Assembly (NCBI GenBank): GCA_949130495.1
Contig: OX422219.1
Location: 270,491,111 to 270,555,110 of the forward strand
Source: Sambucus nigra
Lineage: Eukaryota > Streptophyta > Magnoliopsida > Dipsacales > Adoxaceae
Length of the DNA stretch: 64,000 nt
Direction of reading: 5' to 3'
The notes under the pieces were generated by a model that had not been told where the DNA came from, did no database searches, and saw only the letters and a list, made by a program, of their open reading frames with translations. A program made the translations under genes and the position numbers. Positions within the stretch are counted from its first letter, which is position 1. Each line of letters opens with the position of its first letter. Positions 1-11,333 of the stretch are shown here, in pieces.

Positions 1-402
1 CAAATTAATATTTACATGGATTATATTTTCTTACGAGACTAAGAATCTGAGTGGGATTATTTTAATTACATGTCGCAGTTGGGTAAAACGACAAAGAAAA
101 ATACTTTTAAATTGGAAAAAATGCATATTGAACGTGTTGGGTCTAATTAGTGCATTTTAGTTAAGTGAATCGAATGGAGATTTCGACTGCGCCGTTGGGT
201 TAGGAATGGCCAAGATAGTCAAAATAGAGTATCCGGAGGTAGTGTTTGGGCTCCGGGCATTTTTGGACTAGTTGGGACTCGTAAATGAGTACACGGGTCA
301 TTTTACAATTGGGTATATACCCAATTTCGGGTTTAATAAGTGACAGCCCTCATTCGCTTCCCAAAATCTTCCCTAAGAGAGAGAAAGAGAAGAGATAAGG
401 GA

Positions 403-460
403 GAGAAGAAGAAGAAGAAGAAGAAGAAGAAGAAGAAGAAGAAGAAGAAGAAGAAGAAGA
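403..460 (+). repeat. GAA microsatellite
   Basis: An almost perfect trinucleotide run that reads as poly-lysine in one frame. It sits about 90 bp downstream of the TATA-like site of the LTR-like sequence, in what would be its transcribed part. Confidence 0.9.
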
Positions 461-1369
461 GAAGAGAGGAAGGAAGAAGAAGAATTTCGGGCCAAACTTC
501 GCGGGATTCGACTCGGGGTCATCGGATTTAATCCACGAGGCAAGTGTTTAACTTTGTTTATGATTTAGTGTTTTATTTCTCATATTATAGTTGGTGTAAA
601 ACTATAAAGATTTTTGGGTTGAAATTTGCGTAAATCAAATGGGTTTTTGGAAGATTAAACGGATAAAACTCGGTTTATTCCCAATTTGAGAAACTTTAGA
701 ATTAATTGAAAATAATGGTTAGTTATGGGTTGTAGGATGATTTTATGTGTGTATTTATGGTTGTTTGAGGTTGGATGATGATGAGAGAGGAGATAAAAAG
801 ATTGGAGGTGTATTAATGGTGGTTTGGGATTTTGGAGAAGACGATAAATAGTAATGTAGTAGCTTGCGGGGTCAATTCGACGAGGAAGCGAATTGATTCA
901 ACTCTTGGTCAAAACATGAAAGTTGTAGATATTTTCGATACGGTCACGTGGACGCTGACCGTGTATTTTTATGATTTTTTTTTATTTGATATGATTTTTA
1001 TAAGAAAGAAGTTCTAAGGTTGAAATCTTCAACTCGAAAATCAAACCGAAAATTGGAAAAATAAAGGCTAGAATTGTTTGGAGATAAATATTTGGGGTTC
1101 CTAAAAATAGTGTGGGGACTTCTAAATAATTTATTTTTGAGTAAGGCGTGTACCTTGGGTTAGATGAAAGTAAAATCCAAGACTTACCAAAATAGGGGTG
1201 TTTGGGAGGAGTAACACTCGGGGTGGTATTTCGGTGGGAAAAATTTTATATAAGTAATTGTGCGCGTAGAAAATACACTTATATGCCGATTTTGGTTGAG
1301 TAAAATCCTACTAGGATGAAATTTAGGATATGGGCTAAAGAGAATTGAGCAGTTATCCGATACGTCTAT

Positions 1370-1650
1370 TTATGACAATTATTATATAGGTGAGAGGAAT
1401 ACCTATCGTTATTATATGGGTTGTGCGTATGCCCTGATGTTATTATATATATATGTGTTAAATGAATACCTATGGGAATTATATATAGGTGAGATGAATG
1501 CCTGTTGTTAATGTATGTATAGGTGAGAGGAATACCTATCGTTATCATATGGTTGTGTGAATACCTCATTGATGTTATATTTATATAGGTGGAGTGGATA
1601 CCTATATTATTGTTTATTATGTGTAGGACATACCTACCATACTTGCTATC
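1370..1650 (+). repeat. degenerate tandem repeat
   Basis: Imperfect units carrying the phrases TATATAGGTGAGAGGAATAC and CCTATCGTTATTATATGG recur about four to five times with variable spacing. It looks like the variable tandem region inside a long gypsy LTR. Confidence 0.65.
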
Positions 1651-1924
1651 ACGGGAGGTCGGTTTTCGAAAGAGGACAATCTTATCTTGTGTGCCTTTGG
1701 GGGAATTTAGATTTGGTACCTCAAGAACATAGGACTGTGAAGGGCTTATTTGTGAGTCGATAAGTTAGCTGACTATGGGAGCGTAGGTATGTGCATGACC
1801 CATAGGTATGTGAACTATGTTCGACTATAATATGTGTGATTTGTATTGATACGGTTCCTGATTCCTAAGTGATGCGGAACGCGTGATCCTTATGTGTGTG
1901 ATGTACAGGGATTTGATAGCAGAG

Positions 1925-2095
1925 TATGAGTGCACCGCAGCTGAGCGTAGGGGTGCCATATATGTATATATGTATTGAGGGTGATATATATATGTATACT
2001 TGTGATGTATGTGTCCACCGCAACTTAGCCTAGGGGTTCCATATATGTACATATGTACTGAGAATAATATATATGTTTACTTGTGATGTTCCACT
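1925..2095 (+). repeat. two ~85-bp tandem units
   Basis: Two neighbouring copies both read 'caccgca ... agc.taggggt.ccatatatgta', then a GTACTGAG/GTATTGAG phrase, AT-rich DNA and CTTGTGATGT. Further degenerate AT-rich sequence follows to 2340. Confidence 0.6.
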
Positions 2096-2399
2096 ATTGC
2101 TTAGTAGATGAGAATGACTAAGCTACATATATTATAGCTTGGTGGACTGATTATTATACTTGCTGCGTATAGTATATTATTTATATATGAGATGAGATAT
2201 CATATAACATAACCTCGTATAAAGTGAAAAGAATGAGTAAGGTGATATACTCCTTCCGGTAGATTTATATCCGGATTTATATGAATATGGATCATAGGTT
2301 GTAATGAGAGTTATTGATAAATACGGGATGGTATAAATATGGTATGTACTGAAGGCCTAATGGATCCCGACGATCAACATTGTCACGTAGTAGTGTATC

Positions 2400-2415
2400 G
2401 GGGGGGGGGGGGGGG
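2400..2415 (+). repeat. G homopolymer (16 G)
   Basis: An uninterrupted run of 16 G in otherwise AT-rich LTR-like sequence. Runs this long are rare in plant DNA and error-prone in sequencing, so the exact length is uncertain. Confidence 0.9.
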
Positions 2416-2884
2416 TCCTTGTTTGGATTTTGCTTCGCGAGATGCCAACGCACGAACGTAACGAAATGTTGGGAATAGGTAGAAGTTTAGTCCTTAGTAC
2501 TCGGATTTTTGAGGATTTTGGAAGATGGGTGAAATACCTTAGTTAGGTAGGGTAGCTTAACTAGGTTGTTTAAAAAGGTATGCGATAGTTTTGCACTATT
2601 AGAAGAGGGGTGAGGGGTATCTCATGAGAGTGCGATACCAGTTTAAATATGAGAAATATCATATTTTAAAATATGGATTTTAAACACTTGCTAAAACGTT
2701 TTCAAAACTCGGGCTCTGACTCGTCTCTCTATTTTCCCCTCTCTTGCTATATCTATATATATATATATATAGGTGTCCAGACACAGGGGCACGTGGATGA
2801 TGATTCCTTCGAGTCAGACGTTTGATGCAGCAGCTGTGGATGCAAGCAGGTGTATGTACTATAGATGCTAGCATGTTTTACAAA

Positions 2885-3720
2885 AACTTATTGGTTCTTT
2901 CTGAGTACCCATTTCTTTGAGGTTGGAATTATGTACTATAGTCTAACCCATTTGTTTGAGGGTGGAATGATGTGCTATAGTCTAACTGCGACTTCATAGA
3001 TTTTTGGAAGCTCCATTAAATCCCAAGGTGAACTTGGATTCACGGTTTGATACAATTGTCACTAATACTCCATGGAGTCTAATAATCTCTTTAATGAAAA
3101 GTTTGGCAAATTTTTCAACATTGACCACGGTCTTTGTAGCTAAAAACTGAGAGGATTTTTTTCAATTAATCCATAATAACCAAAATAGAATCCATCCCAC
3201 TATGAGTCTATTATAATACTACAATAAAGTCCACATATATATTTCCCACTAGAACTCTAGAATAGAAAAAGGTCGAGGAAAACTAGTGGGCCACTGATGC
3301 TTAACCTTAACTTGTTAACACACCAAACATTTTTCCACATAGTCCACAGCCTATTTCTTCATGTCAAGACACCAAAAAAATTCACCACACTCATGTTAAA
3401 TCTTAAAACTTTGGGGATGAATTGAAATTTGTTATGATTGAGATCCTTCCGACACCATAGCCTTAATTTTTTCGTGATACGCAAATCCTAGACCCAAATA
3501 TCACGAATCCTAAAGGATGTCCTTTCACTGTTCTCTGTCAATCTACATAAATTTTGTAGTTTACAATCCACGACCTATGAAACCCTTATTTTCTTAACCA
3601 AAGGTGGCACTATTCTTATTTCATAAACGATTCCTCGACATGTTGGTCTTGCCACTTTAATAACCATTGAGTCCAAGTCCTTCAAGATATGACCTTGCCT
3701 AACTTTCCTCGAGCGATTTA
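2885..3720 (-). pseudogene. Tekay/Del-type gypsy integrase remnant, copy 1
   Basis: Read on the minus strand this is a decayed chromovirus integrase. One frame gives FIKEIIRLHGVLVTIVSNRE then KFTLGF, matching the family's IKEIVRLHGVP-SIVSDRDPRFTS region around the second catalytic Asp (here Asn). It is a diverged duplicate of 4985-5700: both share the phrases around 'ttccacatagtccac' and 'aattcaccaca', but this copy keeps roughly 90 bp that the second copy lacks. Many stops and frameshifts are present. It ends abruptly at a CT/AT microsatellite near 3748. Confidence 0.7.
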
Positions 3721-3747
3721 TAAAATAATAGGCTCTCTAACTCTTAG

Positions 3748-3792
<45 letters not shown>

Positions 3793-3810
3793 ATATATAT
3801 ATATATATAA
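3748..3810 (+). repeat. CT then TA microsatellite
   Basis: About 20 CT units are followed directly by about 10 TA units. It marks the break between the two Tekay integrase copies. From 3811 to 4220 I see only AT-rich sequence with no recognisable coding or structural signal. Confidence 0.9.
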
Positions 3811-4222
3811 TGTTTTTAGTCTAATTTATAGAATTTGTGTGAAATTATTAGCAACTTTGGAGAGCATGCCCAAGGTATCTATTTATAAGCAGATAGAAGA
3901 ACCTTAGGTTATTGCACCACTTTCTTTAAAATATCCCGAGAAAAATCCTTCTAGAACATCCAATGTTGGATCCTTAAGAAATAATTTGGTTGATCCATGT
4001 CATTAATCTATGCGGTGTATTTGTTTCATGCTCTTTGTGATTTCGCAATATAAACTTTGTGGCCTACTAAACCATGACACTGCTAACCAATACGACACAT
4101 CATCAAACACTTAATACCCATAGGTTCTGAGGTTAATTCTTAACTCCTTGGCCTTCAAGAGGTTGTGGCCTATGTACACGTGTTGTCACCTTTGGATCAC
4201 TACATACTCCCCTCCCTATGAA

Positions 4223-6958
4223 TTATTTCTTTATTGTTAAAAGATGGAAGTTATAAAAAAAACAAAATTTAATCATAACTTGGAACATCTGTGGATAATT
4301 ATGTTTAATTATTGACTCCAGCTCCCATGTGACCTCTTCCATCGCCTGGTTTCTCCAAAGTACTTTGACTAAGTTTATTCTTTTGGTCTTTATAACTGGT
4401 TCCAATATATCCAAAATATCCATTAGAGCCTCATCATAACCTAGGTTTCCACGGACCTCTATGGGTTGATAACATGGACAAAATCTCTAACATATATTCT
4501 TAGCACTAATACTTGGAATACATTATGCCCATTCTTTAACATGGGTGGTAACGCAAGTCTATAGGATAACATTACCACTTTCTCTCATATTTGAAATGGT
4601 CCAATATAACTTGGACTGAGCTTGATCTTCTATCGAAATCTCCATACTCTTTTCCAAGGGAAACCATAAGGAAAAGGTGGTCCCTAGGCTCAAAGTCATA
4701 GTCTCTAATACTAATATTGTCCCAAATTTTCTTTTTGCTTTGACATATCCCCAACCTCTATTGTATCACCTTTAATTTAGTTGGGGTCTATTATACTAGC
4801 ATTGGTCCCAATGATTGTATTCCTCTGCCTTATTCCAACACAAAGGGTTGCGAAACTTTTTCCAATACAAGCCTCTTACAAGGACATCTTTATATTGTCT
4901 TGGTAATTATTACTGTAAAAAAACTCTATTGTTGTAATATTATACTCCCATCTCCTAAGGAAATCCATAGCATAATACCTTAGCATGTCTTCTAAAGCGT
5001 TATTGGTCTCTCTGAGTACCCTATTGTTTGAGGGTTGAATGATGTACGATAGTCTAACTGCGACCCCATAGCTTTTTGGAAGCTCCTCCAAATCCCAAGG
5101 TGAACCTGAAGTCGTGGTTTGATACAATGGTCATTAATACTCTGTGAGGTCTAATCCATTCCATTTTGAGTCTATGACAATCTTACAATAAAGTCTACAG
5201 ATATATTTCCCACTTAAACTCTAGAAAATATAAAGGATGAAGCAAACCCGTGGTCCTTTGATGCTCCACCTTGACTTGTTAATAGACAAAACATTTTTCC
5301 ACATAGTCCACGCCCTCTTTCTTTATGTTAATCCACCAAAAAAATTCACCACATTATCGTTACATCTTAATGCTTCCATAGTGAATTGAAATTTGTGATT
5401 AGTGATCCTTCCAATACCAAAGCCTTAATTTTTTTCGTCACACGCAAATTCTATGCCCAAATCTCACGAATCCTTGGTCATCAATCCTAAAGGATGTCCT
5501 TTCATTGTTATCTAATAATTTGTATACATTCTGTAGTTTGTGGTCCACAACCTATGAAACCATTTTTTCTCAGTCAAAGCTAGCCTTAATCTTAGTTCAT
5601 AAATAATTACTCGACATGTTGTTCCTACCACTTTAATTATCATTGAATCCATGCCCCTCAAGATAGGCTCTTGTCAAATTATTCTCGAGGGATTTATAAA
5701 ACACTTCATATTCAAGGCATCTGCCACCACGTTGGATTTCTGGAGGTGATATTTTATACAAAAATCATAATCCTTAATTAATTCCTCCCACTTCCTTTGC
5801 CTCATGTTCAAATAATTTTGGGTGAACAAATAAGTCAAACTCTTATGATCCGTATAAATTTCACAAGTCTTCTTGTAAAAGTAATGTATCTAAAATTTTA
5901 AAGCAAAGACAATGACTGCTAACTCTATGTCATGGGTAGGATGATGTTGTTTGTAAGGCCTCAACTACCTAGAGTCATAAGAAATGACCTTCCATTCTAT
6001 ATAAAAATATACACTAGACAGTAGTTTAATGTGTCACTATATATTACGTACCCTCGTCCTTCTTTAGGCAAGGATAACACAGGGGATGTCACCAATTTAT
6101 CCTTCAACTTTTGAAGGTTGTCTTTATGCTTCATAGAGCATATGAATTTTTTTATTTTGACAAGTTAAATTATCTTAGGGTTTGACTATCTTATAAAAAC
6201 CCTATACAATTCTTGTATAATAACCAGATATACCTAGGAAGCTTCTGAATTCAATCACCATAATTGACCTTTCCCCATATACAATAGTTGTTATCTTCCC
6301 AAGGTCCACAAGAAAGCCATCTTTGTTTACTATATGACGGAAAAAGGCAACATCCTCAAGGTAAAATTCACACTTGGAAAACTTATCTTATAGATTCACT
6401 TTCTTAAAAACCTCAAACACTCTGCATAGGTGTTCTTCGTGATCTTCCATGGTGTTATAATAAATCAGTATATCATCAATAAAAATTATCACAAATTTAT
6501 CCAAGAATGGCCTAAACACTTTTTTAATCGAATCATACAAGAAGCAAGGGCATTGGTTAACACAAATTGAATAACTAAAAACTCATTGTAATCATGTCTT
6601 ATTCTCTAGGTAGTCTTATGAATGTCCTCACCCTTAATCTTCAATATATTATTGCTCAGCCTAAAAACAATCTTAAAAAATACTTAATGTCTCTTAACTG
6701 ATCAAACAAGTCATCAACCCTCGGCAAGGGATATATTTTCTTCACTCTCACTTTGTTCAAATTTTTATACTCAATTCACTTTCTAATGGAACCATACTTG
6801 TTCTTAACAAAAACCACCATAACACCCTAAGGAGAGGTTTTAAACGTGATAAAGTTGTAGCCAAAAGGGTCTTTTAACTATTCTTTTAATTCCTTCAACT
6901 CTATAAGAGTTATTTTAAATGGTTCCTTGGAAATAAGATTGGCCTCAGGATTTTGATC
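4223..6958 (-). pseudogene. Tekay/Del chromovirus pol remnant: RT, RNase H, integrase, chromo-like tail
   Basis: Minus strand, from high to low coordinate: an RT start near 6838-6700 (a TSPWGV-like phrase, then the basic K-Y-G-S-I-R region); the RT catalytic motif FIDDILIY at about 6458-6490; RNase H near 6000-5790 ([18 protein letters not shown], then [17 protein letters not shown]); integrase between about 5330 and 4880 (VKVEHQRTTGLL, TIVSNHDFRF, and an EDMLRYYAMDF tail motif). At 4423-4223 the tail reads LVKVLWRNQAMEEVTWELES, which is the chromodomain-like end of Tekay/Del elements. Frameshifts and stops occur throughout. The core around the first integrase Asp is missing. The reading continues upstream at 28468, beyond the inserted Athila-like element. 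Confidence 0.85.
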
Positions 6959-7373
6959 AATTCTGATTAGGCATAAATTTTTCCAAATTTACCCCTTAAT
7001 TTAGAGACTTTTATTACATCGAACAACGTAAAATGAATTATTTTATCTCATATCTTTGCTAACGGTTTCGTCTAACAAGTATCCTGAGTTTTGTGTATTT
7101 CTTGCTAATTTTACAGGTATTTAATACATGAAATAAAGAAAGAAATCGGAAGAAGCAAGAGAAAAGAAAGGGGACGAATCAAAACGGCAAAAGCGTAAGT
7201 TTCACCAAGAATCAGGTTGAGGACCTAAAATCAAAGTTGAAGATCTCGAGTTTATGAACACATAGGAAAAAAACGGCTTCCCAATCCGAGTTCTGGATTA
7301 GAAGTCATGAAGACCCGAAGATGTGAGATATTGAAGAGATTTTGAAGAGATATTCAAGAGAAATTGGAAACCC

Positions 7374-7605
7374 AATCCGGACAAATCCGATTTATTTGAA
7401 AAACGGATCAATCCGGGTACCCAAAATCACTGCATAAAAATACGTCTACAGGACCAATCCGGTCTTCCAAAAAAACAAATCGATTTGGCCCCAAATTTTA
7501 CTGCAAAGAGACTTGTCTAGCGGACCAATCCGGGTGTTAAAAAAAACGGATCAGTCCGGTTGTTACCCGGACCAATTCGATATGTCCTGACCGGATCGAT
7601 CCGAT
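7374..7605 (+). promoter_or_regulatory. palindromic motif array in A1 left LTR
   Basis: Repeated CCAATCCGG, CGGATCAATCCGG and CCGGATCGATCCG motifs, about eight sites, end roughly 70 bp upstream of the LTR TATA box. The same motif type recurs upstream of A1's third ORF (23602-23711). Confidence 0.75.
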
Positions 7606-7676
7606 GTTTGAGATTTGGGATGATCTTCTTCTTGATAGAGTTTTGTATGCATCCAACTCTTGTAATTTCCATATGG

Positions 7677-7690
7677 TATAAATTTATAAT
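7677..7690 (+). promoter_or_regulatory. A1 left LTR TATA box
   Basis: TATAAATTTATAAT, followed by a conserved CCCAGACATGG phrase. The same arrangement is found at 27510 and 56760 in the other A-type LTRs. Transcription would start about 30 bp downstream. Confidence 0.65.
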
Positions 7691-8638
7691 AACTCCCAGA
7701 CATGGAGGGGGCTTCTAATCCGTTTTTAGAGAAGCTTTGTACTAGTTTACAGGAGAAAACAACAAGAACCCTAGTTTTTATACCTTTGATTCCAGTTCTG
7801 CAATTTAAGTAATTTTATTCCAATTCTTGTTTTCATTATTGCAGTAGTTAATTCTTTAGTAGTAATTTCATTCTTCTTCTTCTTCACCTTCAATTGTTAG
7901 TAAAAATGCTTTCTTTCATTCAAAACATGTTTTCTTCTAGTTTTAATATGTTCGGTTAAGTTTTCAAGGGTTAGGGTGCATAAACCCCACCCCCATGTAA
8001 TTCATGATAGTGGAAATAGAAGTTGGAATTAAAATCTTAGGTGAATTGTATCATAGTAATACGGTACCGCTTTAATTCATCCTTTGCTTATGCACTGTGC
8101 GGGCTATGATCCCTCATATATATAATAATTAGGAGTGTTAAACACCGAGTTTTAATTCATCCTTTGCTTACATATTATACAGGCTACCATCCCTCATATA
8201 TATAATACTTAGGAGCATTAAGAAGCCAGATTCATTCAAAGTTTTAATTTTGAATCTAGTATCCTACGGAGTGAATTACTAGGGTGTGGGGGATTGTAAC
8301 TCGACCTATCTTTCTCATTTCAAAGTTAAAAGTTTTAGTCAAATCATCATTAGTCCTTTAGTTTATTAGAGTAATTACATTTCATTTATTCATAATTTCA
8401 TTAGGTACTCAGTTTCATATTTGCATCTAGTTGTAGTCATTTCACAATCCAAATCACTTTTTCCTTAATTTTAGAGTCAAGGTTAGGTTACCTTCGTCTT
8501 TCCAACATCGTTATGACTTCGTTGTCCGATTTCCCTGAGTATCAATACCAGACTTATCGGATTATTACTTGAGCGATAGGCTTGCACTTGAGCCTAAATA
8601 TCACGCACAGTAGACACATTTGTGGTCGCGTCAAGTTT

Positions 8639-8659
8639 TTGGCTCCATTGTCGGGGAAC
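8639..8659 (+). other. A1 primer binding site
   Basis: TTGGCTCCATTGTCGGGGAA lies just inside the left LTR. It resembles the TGGCGCCGTTGCCGGGGA primer site typical of Athila/Tat elements (tRNA-Asp type), with C-to-T changes that fit methylation decay. Confidence 0.8.
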
Positions 8660-8758
8660 TAGGTAGACTTCAGTTAGATCGAGTCAATCTAAAACTTTGA
8701 CCCAAAATTCAAAAACATAAAAATAAAAAAATACAAATTCATCTCTCAAAAGCCTTTA

Positions 8759-9455
8759 ATGCAAAATCCTGAACATACTCAGACTCCCCACAATACTCCA
8801 ATCAGAATCCATGAAAATTCAATTGTTGAATACAACTCTGAAAGCCCCCACACACCTCGCGTTCCACAATTCTGGGTTCCAATTCCTACTTCTGAGAACT
8901 ATGTCGGTAGTTACACCCTAAGTCAAACTTTGAGTCACACATCTAGGACACCGAGTGAGTACATAGAGTTATTTGAAGAGAGCATGAGTGCAATGTCTGA
9001 CGCAGCGAGTTACGGTACTGGAGAGGAAGATATTCCCTATTTCCCATGAAAGATTTACTCTTTCCTGAATGGACTGTCACCCCTGGTTGCATTTTACTTC
9101 CATATAATGCCGGTTAGTTCCACTTTAGTAATGGGATGATACATATTCCCCCCTGTTTCATGGCATGGATTCAGAGAAGCCATACCAGCATATTCGGGAG
9201 TTCGAAGAGGCGTGTGACTCATTTAGTGATCAAGTGTGCACGCAGGATACCATTCGTCTAAAGCTTTTTCCTTTTTCCTTAAACGATAAAGCCAAGACCT
9301 GGCTATGGTCTTTACACCCGAACTCTGTCTCTTCCTGGAGAGATATGCAGTCTAAGTTTATCTCAAAATTCTATCCACGGCACAAGACCAACTTTGCCAA
9401 AACTCAAATTCAAGATTTCCGACAACATGATAATGAGTCTTTTGACAGATGTTGA
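8759..9455 (+). pseudogene. A1 gag, N-terminal part
   Basis: An ORF from 8759 encodes a proline/serine-rich start of 96 codons. After a frameshift and stop near 9049-9160 the capsid part follows (FHGMDSEKPYQHIREFEEAC, then RLKLFPFSLNDKAKTWLWSL, then FISKFYPRHKT), matching the conserved Athila retrotransposon gag domain that builds virus-like particles. It is cut at about codon ESFDRC by the B1 insertion. The frame resumes at 18423 with WERFQELVRACPHHGF. I infer the ATG at 8759 from its position about 100 bp after the primer site. Confidence 0.85.
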
Positions 9456-10915
9456 TGATTAAGCGTGAAAAGTGGCACGTGTAAGTACGCCGATCGTTGA
9501 ATTCATTTCACCACGTTAATACAAAAATCTAAGCTACGACTACGCTTGAGATACAAGTATAGAGGTAAGTCGGGTATCGAATCCACAGAGAATATTTGAT
9601 AGATCGTAACAGATTATTAATCCAGGAATAAAAGTGTAAAAAGGTGATGGTTGGTTGTAAATAAAAGAAAAAGAATAAGTTAAGTCCAAATAAAAGTAAA
9701 TCGAGGATCGGGATATCATCCAATCATACATATCGAAACAACTACTAATCAAGATTCCGTCTCGAAAGTAATTTAATCGAGCATTAACAATTAAACATAA
9801 ACTTCACACAATAAGGAATTTTAAGCCAAAGTTGCGAGAATAAACACTTAACCGAAAAATGGTTGCACGCTTATTAAACTAGGATTATCATAATAAACAC
9901 TAACGATGCATGACATAGAAAGTTAAACGCATAATAATCCAACTTTAATTCACGCGGGTTCAATTAAACACAATTTTACACAAAACCTAATTTTCGGAGC
10001 TCGGGGTCCGAAAATGGCAGAAATGAAATCCCGACCCTATTTATCTAAGGGTGCATGATGAATTAAACTAAATTATGTTAATTAAACTAGGAAAGAAAGA
10101 ATTAAAGCATGTAAACTAGTTTGAAAAAATGTAAACTAAATTACAAAGCAAAGAAATAATGAAGAACAAAGATATATTAAAGGAGATGGTAATGAATAGT
10201 TCAATCTTACAAAACCCATGGGTTGTCAATCCAAGAAGAAGAGAAAATGAACTCTCCAAACCAATCCCTAACCTAAAATGTATCCTCTAACTATCTATAT
10301 TAGAATATGAGAGTCTTTTTCTTATTACAACAAAAATTAGCTTAAGTAGTAAGTTGGAATAAAAGAAAAGAAGAAAGAAAAACCAACAAAATATCTACAG
10401 AAAAATAGGGGATTGATCGATCGACCCCTGTGGTCGATCGATCGACTGTAGAAATCATGGCAAAATAATGAAGGGTCGATCGATCGACCCCCAGGCTCGA
10501 TCGATCGATCAAGGAGAGAAGACTGCAGTTTCCCCTGTTTTGGCATGCAATTCTTCTCCGCTCAAATTGTCGTAACTTTGTCATACGAACTCAGAATCGT
10601 GCACCGTTCACGGCCACGCAAAGCTAGAGAGGAGGGATACAACTTCCATATAGATGTCGGGCCAGGTGCCCAAGCTGTGAAATGACCGGATTGCCCTTGA
10701 ACGTGCGATTGTGTACCGAAATCGAGCGAAATGCGTCCGAACTTCACACTTAGCATCCAATTACCTATAAAAGCTCAATTAACCCCTGCAAAACATGTTA
10801 ACGTAGAAATCCGAGGTTGTGTGGTTAACGAGCATAAATATAGGGAATAAGATACCCGAGGGGGCTAAAATGCATAGGTTCGAGAGATGAAATACACAAT
10901 ATTTACGTATCATCA
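9456..10915 (-). repeat. B1 3' LTR (left copy)
   Basis: On the minus strand it starts TGATGATACG and ends CGCTTAATCA. TCGATCGATCGA-type palindromes lie at 10411-10510. Length is identical to the right copy; transitions dominate the differences. Confidence 0.92.
10411..10510 (-). promoter_or_regulatory. TCGATCGATCGA palindrome array, B1 left LTR
   Basis: Four sites of the form GATCGATCGACC or GGTCGATCGATCGAC occur in about 100 bp. The array is repeated in the right LTR, and one matching site occurs internally at 15075-15090 upstream of the third ORF. Confidence 0.75.
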
Positions 10916-10932
10916 CACCCCCTAACTTACAC
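10916..10932 (-). other. B1 polypurine tract
   Basis: On the minus strand GTAAGTTAGGGGGTG abuts the start of the 3' LTR. The core AAGTTAGGGGG is the same as in A1 and A2. Confidence 0.8.
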
Positions 10933-11042
10933 ATTGCTAGTCCCTAGCAATGAAATAGGATGCAAAAAGAACAATAAGCACCAAAAGCAGGATAAGTACA
11001 AAAATATGGTATAAAAGCATAAAGCCACTTTCGCGGGCGATT

Positions 11043-11120
11043 CGATTGCATTTAGCGTATGCAATAAGCCGTTAAACCCCTAAGTTACCCTAGTGGACGA
11101 GTGTCGTCTCGTGAGGGTTT
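11043..11120 (-). other. conserved triple-hairpin block, B1 copy
   Basis: Minus strand: ACGAG-ACGACA-CTCGT, then CTAGGGTAACTTAGG, then TTGCAT-ACGCTA-AATGCAA. Equivalent blocks are at 26633-26711, 41829-41903 and 56001-56079. Loop bases vary and the first stem does not. Confidence 0.65.
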
Positions 11121-11301
11121 TTAGAGATGGTACCCACAAACATCACAAAGTTTCCACAAAATATGCCCAATCAAGCATGCAACAAACTCAACAATACGAA
11201 AAAGATTTCAACATGTTATTAGCAAAACAAACGAAATCACATGAAAAGTCCGTAGTTATTAACATTATCGAATGCACCTCATAGAATTGAAACCTTAAAA
11301 T

Positions 11302-11315
<14 letters not shown>

Positions 11316-11332
<17 letters not shown>

Positions 11333-11333
11333 G
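11316..11333 (+). repeat. G homopolymer (18 G) after TG run
   Basis: A short TG repeat runs into 18 uninterrupted G within the 3' non-coding part of B1. Length is uncertain for technical reasons. Confidence 0.9.

Larger units (their letters stand above)
1..2880 (+). repeat. LTR-like retrotransposon sequence, probably gypsy type
   Basis: There is no gene here. A TATA-like stretch lies near 313-318, followed by a purine-rich stretch with a GAA microsatellite and then GT-rich, loosely tandem sequence, the layout of a long plant gypsy LTR (promoter, R/U5, variable tandem repeats). Sequence at 2686-2860 (a CTCTGACTCGTC-like phrase, an AT run, then a CCAGACACAGGGGC-like phrase) aligns by eye with the reverse complement of 63850-63990. 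This implies related LTR copies in opposite orientation at the two window ends. Both LTR boundaries are uncertain and the copy may continue to the left of the window. Confidence 0.4.
6964..8633 (+). repeat. A1 left (5') LTR
   Basis: Starts TGATTAGGC and ends GTGGTCGCGTCA. An array of CGGATC/ATCCGG palindrome-like motifs occupies 7374-7605, and a TATA box (TATAAATTTATAA) sits at 7677. Downstream, 8065-8225 contains a roughly 95-bp tandem duplication, each copy carrying TTTAATTCATCCTTTGCTTA and ATCCCTCATATATATAAT. The same duplication is seen in the other A-type LTRs. Confidence 0.92.

Noticed and set aside
340..531. Open frame with a long poly-lysine run
   Set aside because: It is only the translation of the GAA microsatellite in an LTR-like region.
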